DNA of 64,000 bases from Polyangiaceae bacterium (GCA_019637265.1 JAHBVY010000012.1:35011-99010), one strand, 5' to 3'. Shown: positions 24,554 through 34,114, numbered from the stretch's first letter. Notes: a model not told the origin generated them from the sequence alone. Numbers and translations are program-made.

Positions 24554-26419
24554 ATGGCAGGCACTCAAAGCATGAAGGAGCACGGCGGCGCAGGCGACGA
24601 GCCGCCCGACGGAGCAGCGCCACCCGAAAACCAGGCAAACCCAGCGGAGCAGCCGTCACCCGCTGAAGCGCCGCCCGCCGCCCACCCATCCCTGGCCGCG
24701 TCGCCCGGTGGTCAGCCACCTGGTCAGTCAGCAGGTCTTTCGCCCGGAGCAGACCACAGCGCGCAGGCCGCACCCCCCATGGGTCAGCCTCACGAACCAC
24801 CTCGAGGCGCGCCTCGCACCGTGCTGCTCGAGGACGCCCGAGCTGAGCCCAGCGAGCTTCACCAGCCGGGGGCGGAGGCCCCACGCGCCCAAGAAGCTGC
24901 ACAGTCTGAGACACCTGAGCACCGCGCGGAAGCACCCTCGCCCGCACCAGCGCCAGCGCCAGCGAAGCGACGCGGCGTCCCCCTCTGGCTCCTGCTCATC
25001 GGTGGCGTCTTCTTACTCGTGCTCATCGCGCTCCCCATCGCCGGCTGGCTCGCTTGGGGGCCGTACACGCGGAAGCTGGTGATCGAGAGCGCGCGCGAGC
25101 GCGGGGTCGAGATCGATCCCGAGCGCGTGGAGGTGCCCTTCAACCTCAAATCAGCCAAGTTGACGAACACTCGCTTCCGCTTGATCGGCGTGGAGGGCCT
25201 CACGGGGGAGATCCGGGACTCGCAGGTGGAGCTCGACAACAAGAGCCCCAAGTCATTCGAGCTGACCGGCGTGGACCTCAAGGTCACCGGCTCCGCCGCG
25301 CGGCTCGCCCTGGAGCTCTCGGAGTGGACGTCAGCGCACCCGAGCCTGTACGGCAACGCCATGACGGCGCGCGAGGTCGACGTCACCTGGCGCGAAGCGG
25401 AAGGTAAGGATCCCTGGCTCAGCCTGAAGGGCGGTGAGGTCGCGCCCAGCGAGGGCGGCGCCCGGTTCAGCGCCAGCGGCGCCACCATCGCGGGGGTGGA
25501 CACCGGGGCCCTCGGCGCCTCGTGGTCGGGGGAGCGCGCGCAGGTTTCCATGGGGTTTGGCGCGGCGGCGGGAGAAGAGGCGCCGGTCTCGCTCACCGTG
25601 GTGCACACGCCAGGCCGCGAGAGCGGCGCTTACGCGCCCTACGCCGAGCTCAAGGTGGCGAAGTTCCCGCTCGATCGCCTGGCAGGGCCGCTCGCCGTCC
25701 CCATCGACACGAAGGACGTCACCCTCGAGCTCAGCTCACGCTTCGAGTTCGAGTCCGAGCTGATGGGTGGCCCGGTGAATGGTCAGCTCACCGCCACACT
25801 CATCGGCTTCACCCCACCCAAGCCGGACGAGCTCAGCCACTACGACTTCGGCGACCGCACCCACTTCACCACCCGCTTCGCCCTCGACTCCGAGCGCAAG
25901 AAGCTGAGCCTCACCGAGACCTCCGTCACAGCCGGCAGCTTCAAGCTGAAGGGCGACGGCGAGGTAGAGCGCTTCGATGACCACGCGCGCATCTTGCTCA
26001 AGCTGCTCGCGAACCTGCCGTGCGCGGATCTCGCGGCGGCCGCGGTGGAGGACAAGCTGAAGCAGCTCGGGCCGCTCGGGAAGCTGGCGGGCAACGTCGC
26101 GAAGAGCGTGCTCAAGGGGTCGGTCGGCGTCACCGTGGTGGTGGACGCCGACTCGCGTGATCTCAAGAGCGCCAAGGTCGCCAAGCTCATCGGCGTGGGC
26201 TGCGGCCTCAAGCCGCTCACCCTGCCCAACCTGAGCGACTTCCCCGATCTCAAAGACATCCCGCTCCCCGAGGGCTTCCCCAAGGAGCTGCCCAAGGGGA
26301 TCCCGGAGCTGCCGAAGGATCTCCCCAAGCTCCCGTCCGAGCTGCCCAAGCTCCCATCCGAGCTGCCCCCCGGCTTCCCGTTCCCGCCCAAACCCACGCC
26401 GACCAGCAGCGCGAAGTAA
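24554..26419 (+). CDS. AsmA-like one-pass membrane protein
   Basis: About 621 aa. The first ~135 residues are Pro/Glu/Ala-rich and disordered. One membrane helix follows (~139-168, LWLLLIGGVFLLVLIALPIA). The rest is a long periplasmic beta-rich region with patterns such as VEVPFNLKSAKLTNTRFRLI and SRFEFESELMGGPVNGQLTA, resembling AsmA/DUF748-type proteins that span the envelope and may move lipids. The C-terminus is a Leu/Pro/Lys-rich repeat (LPSELPKLPSELPPGFPFPP). The start is uncertain (an ATG at 24572 is possible). The next gene begins 16 bp on. Confidence 0.65.
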   Translation: MAGTQSMKEHGGAGDEPPDGAAPPENQANPAEQPSPAEAPPAAHPSLAASPGGQPPGQSAGLSPGADHSAQAAPPMGQPHEPPRGAPRTVLLEDARAEPSELHQPGAEAPRAQEAAQSETPEHRAEAPSPAPAPAPAKRRGVPLWLLLIGGVFLLVLIALPIAGWLAWGPYTRKLVIESARERGVEIDPERVEVPFNLKSAKLTNTRFRLIGVEGLTGEIRDSQVELDNKSPKSFELTGVDLKVTGSAARLALELSEWTSAHPSLYGNAMTAREVDVTWREAEGKDPWLSLKGGEVAPSEGGARFSASGATIAGVDTGALGASWSGERAQVSMGFGAAAGEEAPVSLTVVHTPGRESGAYAPYAELKVAKFPLDRLAGPLAVPIDTKDVTLELSSRFEFESELMGGPVNGQLTATLIGFTPPKPDELSHYDFGDRTHFTTRFALDSERKKLSLTETSVTAGSFKLKGDGEVERFDDHARILLKLLANLPCADLAAAAVEDKLKQLGPLGKLAGNVAKSVLKGSVGVTVVVDADSRDLKSAKVAKLIGVGCGLKPLTLPNLSDFPDLKDIPLPEGFPKELPKGIPELPKDLPKLPSELPKLPSELPPGFPFPPKPTPTSSAK

Positions 26420-26435
26420 TGCGTTAGAGTCAGCC

Positions 26436-27512
26436 ATGGCCACGATCACCGTGCTCGGCGCTGGCATGATGGGCAGCGCGTGGTGTGTCCCGCTGCTGGA
26501 CGCCGGGCATCGCGTGCTCCTCGTGGGGACTCACCTGGACGACGCGCTGATCGAGGGGCTCGCGGCGCGAAGGCACCACCTCACGCTGAAGCTCGATCTC
26601 CCCGAGGCGCTCGAGCCGCTGCCGCTCTCGGAGCTGCCGCGGGCCGTCGCCGAGGCAGATGTGGTGGGGCTGGGCGTCAGCTCCGCCGGGATCGACTGGG
26701 CAGCGGAGGCGCTGGCGCCGCACCTCGGGGAGCGCCCGGTGATGCTCATCACCAAGGGCCTCGAGTGGGATGGGGAGCAGCTCATCACGTTACCTGACCG
26801 TTTCGTCTCGCAGCTGCGAACGGCGGCCGAGCGGGGAGGTCAAGCGGCAGCGCCGGGCCTCGCGCCGGTGGCCGTGGCGGGCCCTTGCATCGCCGGCGAG
26901 CTCGCGCGCCGGGTGGAGACCTGCGTGGTGATGGCGGGTCGCGATCCAGAGCTCACCCGGCGCCTCGCCGCGATGGTGCGCACACCTTACTACCACGGGT
27001 TCCCCAGCGACGACCTGGTGGGGGTGGAGGTGTGCGCGGCCCTGAAGAACGCCTACGCCATGGGCATCGCCTTCGGCGCAGGGCTGCACCAAGCGGCGGG
27101 CGGTGAGCCTGGCAGCGTGGCGATGCACAACCACGAGTCGGCGGTGTTCGCGCAGGCCAGCGTGGAGATGCTGCGGCTGGTGACGGCGCTCGGCGGGGAG
27201 GTGGCGAGCGTGGTGGGCCTCGCCGGCGTGGGCGACCTGGACGTCACCTGCAACGGCGGGCGCACCGGGCGCTTCGGGCGCCTACTCGGCGCGGGGCACT
27301 CCGTCAGTGAGGCTGTTCGCCTCATGGAGGGCGCCACCTTGGAGTGCCTCGCCATCCTCGAGATCATGCGTGAAGCGGTGCCCAGGCTCGAGCAGGCGGG
27401 CGCGCTCGAAGCGGGCAGCGTGCCGCTCCTCATGCACCTGTGGGAGGTCGCGCTCCAGGGCGCGCCGGTCGCGGTGCCCTTCCCGCGCTGCTTCGCCGGG
27501 CTCTCGGGCTGA
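26436..27512 (+). CDS. Glycerol-3-phosphate dehydrogenase-like (GpsA family)
   Basis: A 358-aa protein of usual GpsA length. The N-terminal Rossmann motif is ITVLGAGMMGSAW. Then come ITKGLEWDG, VAGPCIAGELARR, the catalytic lysine segment VCAALKNAYAMGIAFGAG, and GLAGVGDLDVTCNGGRTGRF. These match NAD(P)+-dependent glycerol-3-phosphate dehydrogenase, which interconverts dihydroxyacetone phosphate and sn-glycerol 3-phosphate. Details differ from textbook GpsA (PCIAGE for the usual GPS-type segment), so a related polyol phosphate is possible. It lies 34 bp before an FGGY kinase gene, suggesting a joint polyol-phosphate pathway. Confidence 0.8.
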   Translation: MATITVLGAGMMGSAWCVPLLDAGHRVLLVGTHLDDALIEGLAARRHHLTLKLDLPEALEPLPLSELPRAVAEADVVGLGVSSAGIDWAAEALAPHLGERPVMLITKGLEWDGEQLITLPDRFVSQLRTAAERGGQAAAPGLAPVAVAGPCIAGELARRVETCVVMAGRDPELTRRLAAMVRTPYYHGFPSDDLVGVEVCAALKNAYAMGIAFGAGLHQAAGGEPGSVAMHNHESAVFAQASVEMLRLVTALGGEVASVVGLAGVGDLDVTCNGGRTGRFGRLLGAGHSVSEAVRLMEGATLECLAILEIMREAVPRLEQAGALEAGSVPLLMHLWEVALQGAPVAVPFPRCFAGLSG

Positions 27513-27518
27513 TATATC

Positions 27519-27534
27519 ATTTCCATCAGGAAAT
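27519..27534. promoter_or_regulatory. Inverted repeat ATTTCC-N4-GGAAAT before the FGGY kinase
   Basis: ATTTCC ATCA GGAAAT lies in the 34-bp AT-rich gap between the dehydrogenase and kinase genes, 13 bp before the kinase start. The same half-sites with the same 4-bp spacing occur in the palindrome at 57800-57819. Confidence 0.5.
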
Positions 27535-27546
27535 TTGAGCGCGAGC

Positions 27547-29277
27547 ATGGCACAGGAACCCAGTCCGCCGGGAGCCAGAGCGCAGGGAACCGGGCGGCGC
27601 CCTCTCGCATCGAGGCTCCCCTGGGCGCTCGGCGTCGACCTCAGCACCAGCGCGGTGAAGGCCATCGCCTGGGGGCTCGAGGGGGAGGAGGCCGGGAAGG
27701 CGCTGTTCACCGGGCGCGCCGCGATCGATCTGACGAATCCTTCGCCCCTCGCCTGGGAGCAGGACGCGAACGAGTGGTACCGGGCGCTGGGTGAGGCCTG
27801 TCGCGCGCTCAGCGACGCGATGTCAGATAGGCTGCCTTCCTTGGTGGGTGTCTCCCTGGCGCACCAGCGGGAGACCGTGGTGCTGACGGACCCCGAAGGA
27901 GCGCCGCTCGGCCCTGCCCGAGTTTGGATGGATCAGCGCGGTGAGGTCCAAGTGACCCGCGCGACGCAGGCACTCGGCGCGAGCTTCCTCCACCAGACCA
28001 CGGGCAAGCCGCCGTGCACCACCGCCTCCTTCTACAAGCTCGCGGCGTGGTTCGAGGAGGCGCCCGAGCTCCGCGCGCGCTGTCACATCAGCTGCGTGCA
28101 CGGCTTCATCGCTCGCCGCCTGCTAGGCCGTCACGTGAGCTCCCTCGCGAGCGTGGACCCGATGGGGCTGCTCCACCTGACACAGCTCGACTACGCCGCG
28201 CCCCTGCTCGATTTTTTGGGGGTTCGCGAGCACCAGCTCCCACGCTTGGCGGTGCCCGGGGAGCACCTGGGCGGCCTCACCCAGGAGGCAGCGGCGCACA
28301 CCGGGCTACGCGCCGGGACCCCGCTGTTCGCGGGGGCCGGCGATGGTCAGGCAGCGGGCCTAGGCGCCGGGGTGTGCGCGCCGGGCGAGGCGTACTTGAA
28401 CCTCGGCACGGCGCTGGTGAGCGGCACCCTGAGCCACGACTACGTGACGGACCTCAATTACCGCACGATGCTCTCCGCCGCGCCGCGCGCCGATTGGCTT
28501 ACGGGTAAGCCAAGCTACTTCTTGGAGACGGACTTGAAGGGCGGCACCTTCACGTTTGACTGGCTGGCGGGTCGTCTCCTCGCGGAAACGGATGACGCCG
28601 GTGGCGCCGGTAGCGCTGAAGGCACTGCGACTGGAGGCGCTGGGCGCCCTGAAGGTGCTGAAACTGGAGGCGCTGAGCGCACTGCGAGCGCCGCGGAGGC
28701 CGCGCACGCGCAGAAGAACGCGCGCCTCGAGGCGCTCGCCGAGCGCGCGCGCTCGCTGCCGCCGGGCGCCGAGGGGCTGATGCTGGTGCCCTACTGGGCC
28801 GGCGTGATGAACCCGTATTGGGACGACGCGGCGAGCGGCATCACGATCGGCTGGCGAGGCCACCACGGCGCGCACCACCTGTACCGCGCGGCGCTCGAGG
28901 GGCTGGCGCTGGAGCAACGCCTGCACACGAGCGGCGTGGAGGCCAGCGCTGGATCCATCAGCCAGCTGGTCACCCTGGGCGGCCTGAGCGACGCCGCTTG
29001 GGTACGGCAGCTGTTCGCCGACGCGATGCGTCGCCCGATCGTCGCCGCGGGCAACCGAGAGGCGACCAGCCTCGGCGCCGCGGTGTTGGCCGCGGTGGGC
29101 GCCGGCGTGTTCCCCTCGGCAGCCGCTGCCGCGCGCACCCTCACGAGCCGCGGCGAGCGGCATGAGCCCGGAGCCCAGGCGCCCGCTTACGACGCGCTGT
29201 TCGCCATCTACCGCGAGCTGTTCCCGAGCCTCCGAGGCGCGCTCCAAGCGCTCGCGCGCCTCAGCCCGGAGCGCTGA
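27547..29277 (+). CDS. FGGY-family carbohydrate/polyol kinase
   Basis: A 576-aa protein. After a Pro/Gly-rich leader it has the FGGY N-terminal motif LGVDLSTSAVKA, VSLAHQRETVV, WMDQRG, a phosphate-binding AGAGDGQAAGLGAG stretch, and C-terminal LEGLALEQRL and LGGLSDAAWVRQL. The nearest relatives are xylulokinase/glycerol-kinase types. Kinases of this family phosphorylate sugars or polyols with ATP. An ~45-residue Gly/Ala/Glu/Thr insertion near residues 350-395 is odd and repetitive. The substrate is not evident; the upstream dehydrogenase suggests glycerol or another polyol. Confidence 0.85.
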   Translation: MAQEPSPPGARAQGTGRRPLASRLPWALGVDLSTSAVKAIAWGLEGEEAGKALFTGRAAIDLTNPSPLAWEQDANEWYRALGEACRALSDAMSDRLPSLVGVSLAHQRETVVLTDPEGAPLGPARVWMDQRGEVQVTRATQALGASFLHQTTGKPPCTTASFYKLAAWFEEAPELRARCHISCVHGFIARRLLGRHVSSLASVDPMGLLHLTQLDYAAPLLDFLGVREHQLPRLAVPGEHLGGLTQEAAAHTGLRAGTPLFAGAGDGQAAGLGAGVCAPGEAYLNLGTALVSGTLSHDYVTDLNYRTMLSAAPRADWLTGKPSYFLETDLKGGTFTFDWLAGRLLAETDDAGGAGSAEGTATGGAGRPEGAETGGAERTASAAEAAHAQKNARLEALAERARSLPPGAEGLMLVPYWAGVMNPYWDDAASGITIGWRGHHGAHHLYRAALEGLALEQRLHTSGVEASAGSISQLVTLGGLSDAAWVRQLFADAMRRPIVAAGNREATSLGAAVLAAVGAGVFPSAAAAARTLTSRGERHEPGAQAPAYDALFAIYRELFPSLRGALQALARLSPER

Positions 29278-29282
29278 GCCCT

Positions 29283-30767
29283 ATGGTGAGTGCGCCTGAC
29301 GCCTCCCCATTCCGGCCCGAGCGCTCGGCGTGGCTCTGGTGGCCGACCGGCGCGCTCCGCTACCGTGTCCACACGCGGCTCTACGCCGTGGCCACCGGGC
29401 TGCGGCTCACCTTGCCTGACGCGACGGCACCCGATTGGCTCGGTGTGTCGCTCTTGCATTGGCTCGGCGCGGCGGTGCTGTTCTTCACGGGCGGCGCGCT
29501 CGGCTGGGCGCTGTGCCTCGTGGCGGTGGTGCTCGAGGTGCTGTTTCACAGCGACCAGCTCACGCAGTCCGCGTACTTCGGCCTGGTGGCCTTGTCAGCT
29601 TGCCTGTGTTTCATCGGGAGCAAGGCGGGGCGCGCCGCGCGGCTCGAGCAGGATTTGGCGGCGGCGGTGCGCGCGCTGACGCTCGGGGTGTACCTGCTCG
29701 CCGGCTTCCACAAGCTGAACCGCGACTTCTTGGATCCGAGCGTGAGCTGCGCCAGCCTGGGCCTCACGGTGCTGTCGGAGCACTACGGGGTGCATGCCAT
29801 CGAGCGCCTGGCCAGCTCCAGCGCCTGGCCCGCGGTGTTCATCGCGGTGGAGCTCTCTTTGGTGGTGTTCGCGGTGCTGCGCCCAGCGCACGCGGCGCTG
29901 TTCGCCGTGCTCATGCACATCCCGCTCACGGTGCTGTTCGACTCGGGCTTCGTCTTCACCATGGCCTCCGGCTGGGTGTGTCTGATGACCGACGCCGAGC
30001 TCCGTCACCTGGGGCGCACCTTGAAGCGCTCCTGGCGACTCATCATCGCGCTCGCGGTGCCGCCCGCCGTGTTCAGCCTCCTCATCGCCCCTCACGACCG
30101 CTGGCAGACGGACCCTGATTGGTGCGTGAAGGAGGGCGTGATGTGGGCGCTGGTGACGTGGGTGGCGCTCGCGTGGCTACGGCGCCGCGAGGCGGTGGGC
30201 ACAGCGCAAGCGATGGCGAGTGAGGTTGGGGGCACGGATGACCCTGAAGCAGCGCGCCGTCACGCAGCGGGCGACGCCTACCGCTGGTTCGGCGCCTTCC
30301 GGGAGCTGCAGCGTCCAGAGGCGCGCTACGCGACAGGCCTCGCGGCGGCGGCGTGGCTCGCGCTGGGCGCCACGCCTTACCTGGGCGTCAACATGCAGCA
30401 CGCCGGCGCCATGCTGAGTAACCTCCGAGTGGATCCTGGCTGTCACAACCACTTGCTGGTGCCTGAATCCGTGCGGATCCACGATTCGACAGTGAAGCTG
30501 ACTCAAATCACCCCGCGCACGCCGGGCGTCTCTCCCCCAGCGGGCGCCACGGAGCGCATCTACAACAGCGAGACGCTGCCGCTCGCCGCACGGCGCTGGT
30601 GTCAACTGAGCCCCGCTGGTGTCCGCCTCGAAGGCGAGCGCCACGGCGCGCCCTTCACGCTCGAGGACGCCTGCGCCGAAGGCGCCCTCCCCGAGTCACC
30701 CCTGCCGCGCCTGCGCCGCTTCCAATGGAACCTGGAGCAGCGCTGCCCCCAGCGCTGCATTCACTAG
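29283..30767 (+). CDS. HTTM-like multi-pass membrane protein
   Basis: A 494-aa protein with eight or more membrane segments. The stretch LAGFHKLNRDFLDPSVSCAS resembles the HTTM (vitamin K carboxylase-like) signature, where a conserved Lys follows a Gly-His. The last ~100 residues are soluble and contain NMQHAGAMLSNLRVD, as in several HTTM-type proteins. The catalytic role of bacterial HTTM proteins is mostly unknown. It starts 5 bp after the kinase stop, so it is probably translated from the same transcript. Confidence 0.7.
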   Translation: MVSAPDASPFRPERSAWLWWPTGALRYRVHTRLYAVATGLRLTLPDATAPDWLGVSLLHWLGAAVLFFTGGALGWALCLVAVVLEVLFHSDQLTQSAYFGLVALSACLCFIGSKAGRAARLEQDLAAAVRALTLGVYLLAGFHKLNRDFLDPSVSCASLGLTVLSEHYGVHAIERLASSSAWPAVFIAVELSLVVFAVLRPAHAALFAVLMHIPLTVLFDSGFVFTMASGWVCLMTDAELRHLGRTLKRSWRLIIALAVPPAVFSLLIAPHDRWQTDPDWCVKEGVMWALVTWVALAWLRRREAVGTAQAMASEVGGTDDPEAARRHAAGDAYRWFGAFRELQRPEARYATGLAAAAWLALGATPYLGVNMQHAGAMLSNLRVDPGCHNHLLVPESVRIHDSTVKLTQITPRTPGVSPPAGATERIYNSETLPLAARRWCQLSPAGVRLEGERHGAPFTLEDACAEGALPESPLPRLRRFQWNLEQRCPQRCIH

Positions 30768-30821
30768 GTCTCTTGCTCGACGCCAAAGCGCGCTTCGCCG
30801 GAGCGCACAGGCACCCCCAGC

Positions 30822-31685
30822 CTATTTTTCCATACTGAAACGTACGGAGTAGCTGAGCACCGTAGGGCCCTTGGCGGGGCGCTGGAACTCCACGGACTCG
30901 AAGCTGCGGATCACGCAGTCGCGGAACGGCTGGCCGCGCATCGAGGTGCGTGGCTGGGAGACGGTCGCCTTGCCGCCGTTTCGGCCCACTCGCAGGTCGA
31001 CGCCGAACACGCCGCCCTTGGTGGGATCTTCCACCAGCTTGTAACAGCGCCGGAGGTCGTCGAAGCGCTGCTCGATGGCGGCGCGGAACGGCGCCTTCTC
31101 TTCATCGGTGTTGGTGCCGCCGCCGATGTGGAGGCCGATGTTCTTCACCACCACCTCGGGCAGGCTCTCCACCTCGGCGGGCGGGGGCGACGGGGGCTCT
31201 GGTTGGGGCGCGCTCGCGACCGCACTTGGGCTCGCTGCGGCGGCCCCGGCGCCGTCCTCGGGGGCACCCGGCGCGTCGCTCACGTCGCCACCCGCCGCTC
31301 CTTCAGAGCCGGTCAGGGCACCTGCCGAAGGCGCGCCACCGGGGGACGCCATCACCACCTGGACGTCGGTGATGTGCCGCGCGCGGAGGTGCGTGAGCGC
31401 GTGCACCAGCTCGGCCAAGGTGGCCCCCGGCGCGAGCTCGAGGCGCGCCGCGCGCACCGAGCGGCTCGCGAGCTCCTCGGCCACCACCTCCGCGGAGACG
31501 ACGCGCGCGCCGCCCAGCGTGTAGCCATCGGGGCCGAGCGCCACCACCTCCACCGGACCGACGCTCACCGGCGCCTCCACGGCGCCTTCACCCCGCGCCG
31601 CGCACCCGAGCGCCACCAACGAGGCGCTCAGCGTCAACAGGTGCACCCCCAACCCCCAACCCCAAAACCTTCGAACCACCTTCAT
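30822..31685 (-). CDS. Lipoprotein with ExbD-like and AgmX/PglI C-terminal domains
   Basis: A 287-aa protein. Signal peptide and lipobox L-G-C at Cys28. Residues ~40-110 contain LAELVHALTHLRARHITDVQ, like the periplasmic part of ExbD/TolR. A Pro/Ala/Glu linker follows. The C-terminal ~100 residues match the AgmX/PglI C-terminal domain: FDDLRRCYKLVEDPTKGGVF, VDLRVGRNG, then FRDCVIRSFESVEF, with the paired cysteines expected to bridge. In myxobacteria such proteins accompany envelope energisation and gliding machinery; here no Exb/Tol partner is adjacent. The frame is open to 32090, but the ATG at 31685 starts the signal peptide. Confidence 0.82.
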   Translation of the reverse strand: MKVVRRFWGWGLGVHLLTLSASLVALGCAARGEGAVEAPVSVGPVEVVALGPDGYTLGGARVVSAEVVAEELASRSVRAARLELAPGATLAELVHALTHLRARHITDVQVVMASPGGAPSAGALTGSEGAAGGDVSDAPGAPEDGAGAAAASPSAVASAPQPEPPSPPPAEVESLPEVVVKNIGLHIGGGTNTDEEKAPFRAAIEQRFDDLRRCYKLVEDPTKGGVFGVDLRVGRNGGKATVSQPRTSMRGQPFRDCVIRSFESVEFQRPAKGPTVLSYSVRFSMEK

Positions 31686-31785
31686 GGCGCGTCGGTATAC
31701 CACCCACGCCGCCCGCTCGCCGCGCGCCCGCAGCTCGTGGCCACGCCTGTTGCTCCGCGGCGCGCCCCCATGCCACAAATCAGGG

Positions 31786-33024
31786 GTGCGGTGCGCTTGG
31801 CTCCTGCTGCTCCCCTGCCTCGGCTGCACCCGCACCGAGCAGGCGCCCGAACCAGCAGCGAGCGCCACGTCCCCCGCCGACGCCGCCGCCAAGCCGCCCA
31901 AACAGGCGTCCTCGGGCGCGAGCGGTGATCTGACGGCGGACGCGCCTCCAGCTGGGTCCCACGCAGGCGCGGCGCCGGCAGAACAGTTCGAGCTGCCGCC
32001 CGGCTGGGTGCTCGATGAGCTCGCCGACGTGGCCCCCGCCGGGCCCGCCACCCCCACCTCGAGCGGCCTGGTGGTCATCTCACGTGACAACCAGACGCAC
32101 TTCGCCGCCTACACGCCGCGCGCCCCGGCGGATCCTCCCGGGAGCACCCAGATCGCCGCGCTCGACCTCCCCGCCACGGAGCTGGTGGCGATGCGTCGTG
32201 GCCCTGCCGTGTTGGGTAGCCATGCTTACTGGGTCGCCGGGCGCCAGCTGCTGCGCCGCGCGCTCAGGGGCGGTGAGCTCGAGGTGCTGGCCGAGGACGC
32301 GCGCCACAGCACGCGCGTGGCCACGCCGCCAAGCCTCGCGCGCGGCGAGCCGGCGATGGTCGCGTACATCGCCGGCGAGGAGACGCTCAAGGCGCGGCTG
32401 TGGGTGGAGGGTGAAGGCACCTCCACCCTGAGTGAGGACGCCGCCAGCGCCATCAGCGTCGCGCTCACGCGCACGTCGAGCGGCCTGGTGGCGCTCTCGC
32501 TCGACGCGCGCACCGGGATGACCTCGCTGCACGCGCGCCCGCTGAGCATGAAGGCGCGGCGCCCAGCGCTGGGCGACGACATCGTGGTGTGGGTGGGCGG
32601 ACCGGCCGATCCACTGACGGAGATCGTCGCTGGCGAATCGGGTGGGCAGCGCCTCGGCTTCGTGGCGGTGTCGCGCACCACGACCGAGTTTGGGCTCGCG
32701 ACGTTTCAGCTCGGGGACCGCCTCCGCGCGCGCGCCGACGTGAGCTGGCTCGCCTACCCGAACGGGATCGATCCAGCGCCGGTCGCCAGCGCCACCGTGT
32801 GCAAGACCAGCGTGGTGCTCTTCGCGCACCCCGCCTCGAGCGAGCCGCGCGCGCTGCAAGAGCTCTCCCTCGGCATCGTGGATCAAGGGCGCGTCACGCG
32901 CGCGGCGGTGGTGGCTCGCTCGCGCGCCTTCGCCAACGTGTCGCTCGCCGGCGGCCCGCGAGGTGGGCTCTTCGCCTACACCGCCGACCGCCGCACCTGG
33001 GCGCGCGCCATCCGCTGCCGCTGA
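31786..33024 (+). CDS. Lipoprotein with predicted beta-propeller
   Basis: About 412 aa if the GTG at 31786 is used. This gives a compact signal peptide with lipobox C-L-G-C (Cys14) and avoids overlapping the divergent gene, as an ATG at 31684 would. After an Ala/Pro/Ser linker comes a beta-rich region with recurring blades (LVVISRDNQTHFAAY, AYWVAGRQLLRRA, LVALSLDARTGMTSL, RLGFVAVSRTT), consistent with a beta-propeller. I see no catalytic motif. Divergent from the AgmX-domain lipoprotein; both could share a ~100-bp promoter region. Confidence 0.65.
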   Translation: MRCAWLLLLPCLGCTRTEQAPEPAASATSPADAAAKPPKQASSGASGDLTADAPPAGSHAGAAPAEQFELPPGWVLDELADVAPAGPATPTSSGLVVISRDNQTHFAAYTPRAPADPPGSTQIAALDLPATELVAMRRGPAVLGSHAYWVAGRQLLRRALRGGELEVLAEDARHSTRVATPPSLARGEPAMVAYIAGEETLKARLWVEGEGTSTLSEDAASAISVALTRTSSGLVALSLDARTGMTSLHARPLSMKARRPALGDDIVVWVGGPADPLTEIVAGESGGQRLGFVAVSRTTTEFGLATFQLGDRLRARADVSWLAYPNGIDPAPVASATVCKTSVVLFAHPASSEPRALQELSLGIVDQGRVTRAAVVARSRAFANVSLAGGPRGGLFAYTADRRTWARAIRCR

Positions 33025-33143
33025 GCGCGCCGCGCACGGGTACACCTGCTCGCGATTCTGATCTATGAGGCGCGACCCCTCGATCTCATCGAGCGAGGAC
33101 ACGGCGCGCTCAGGTCCCGAGCGCCGTCCCCGAAGCGAGCCCC

Positions 33144-34076
33144 ATGCCCAAGCAAAACAAGGCATCCAAGCGCACCCCGGCGCAGCCGAAGAAGGCGCAG
33201 CCGAAGAAGGCGCTCCCCAAGAGCCAAGCGCAACCGAAGCAGGCAGCCAAGCGCGCGGCGCAGCCGAAGAAGGCGCCCAAGCAGCGCCAAGCACTCAGCG
33301 CCGCCACCTGCGATCGCCACGACCTGTACGAGCGCTCGGTGCAAGATCCCGACGCCGAGATCGAGCTCATCGAACGGTGGTCGAAGAAGCTGTGCGGCGC
33401 GCCCGCCCGCAGCCTGCGCGAGGACTTCTGCGGCACCGCGCTCTTGTCCACGCGCTGGGTCGCGTCGCACCCGAGCCGCACGGCGACGGGTGTCGACCTC
33501 GACCCCAAGGTGCTCGCGAGCGGGCGGCGTCGCCACGTCGCGGAGCTGGGTGAAGCCGCCGCGCGCCTCACATTGCTGGAAGACGACGTGCGCACGCGCC
33601 GCGCCGAGCGCTTCGACGTCGTGTGCGCTTACAACTTCAGCTACTGGATCTTCACCGATCGACGCGCGCTGCTCGATTACTTCCGCAGCGTGCATGGCTC
33701 GCTCGCCCAAGGCGGCCTGTTCACGCTGGACGCCTACGGCGGCACGGAGGCGATGAGCGTGCAAGAGGAGCCGCGCCAGGTGAAGGGTGGCTTCACCTAC
33801 GTGTGGGACCAAGCGACGTTCAACCCCATCGACCACCGGGTGGTGAACCACATCCATTTCCGCTTCAAGGACGGCACCGCCCTCGAGCGCGCCTTCACCT
33901 ACGCGTGGCGCTTCTGGACGCTGCCGGAGCTACGCGAGCTCTTGGAGGAGGCCGGCTTCAGTCACGTCGAGGTGTATTGGGACGTCGCGAGCGACGAGGA
34001 CGACACCAGCTACCGCCCGCGCAAGGTGGTGGACAACCAACCTGCCTGGGTTTGCTACTTGGTGGCGCGCCGCTGA
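33144..34076 (+). CDS. SAM-dependent methyltransferase with Lys/Ala/Pro-rich tail
   Basis: A 310-aa protein. The first ~50 residues are a Lys/Ala/Pro/Gln-rich repeat (QPKKAQPKKALPKSQAQPK), like the tails of histone H1-like bacterial proteins. A class I methyltransferase follows: FCGTALLSTRW, ATGVDLDPKVLASG (acidic loop after strand 2), VCAYNFSYW and GLFTLDAYGG. The substrate is unknown. The tail could bind DNA, RNA or acidic surfaces. The coding sequence starts within plausible ribosome-site range, though no strong Shine-Dalgarno is visible. It is not overlapped by neighbours. Confidence 0.8.
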   Translation: MPKQNKASKRTPAQPKKAQPKKALPKSQAQPKQAAKRAAQPKKAPKQRQALSAATCDRHDLYERSVQDPDAEIELIERWSKKLCGAPARSLREDFCGTALLSTRWVASHPSRTATGVDLDPKVLASGRRRHVAELGEAAARLTLLEDDVRTRRAERFDVVCAYNFSYWIFTDRRALLDYFRSVHGSLAQGGLFTLDAYGGTEAMSVQEEPRQVKGGFTYVWDQATFNPIDHRVVNHIHFRFKDGTALERAFTYAWRFWTLPELRELLEEAGFSHVEVYWDVASDEDDTSYRPRKVVDNQPAWVCYLVARR

Positions 34077-34114
34077 TCCGCGACGCGGAAGGCACAGCGA
34101 CTCTCTGTCAGTTC

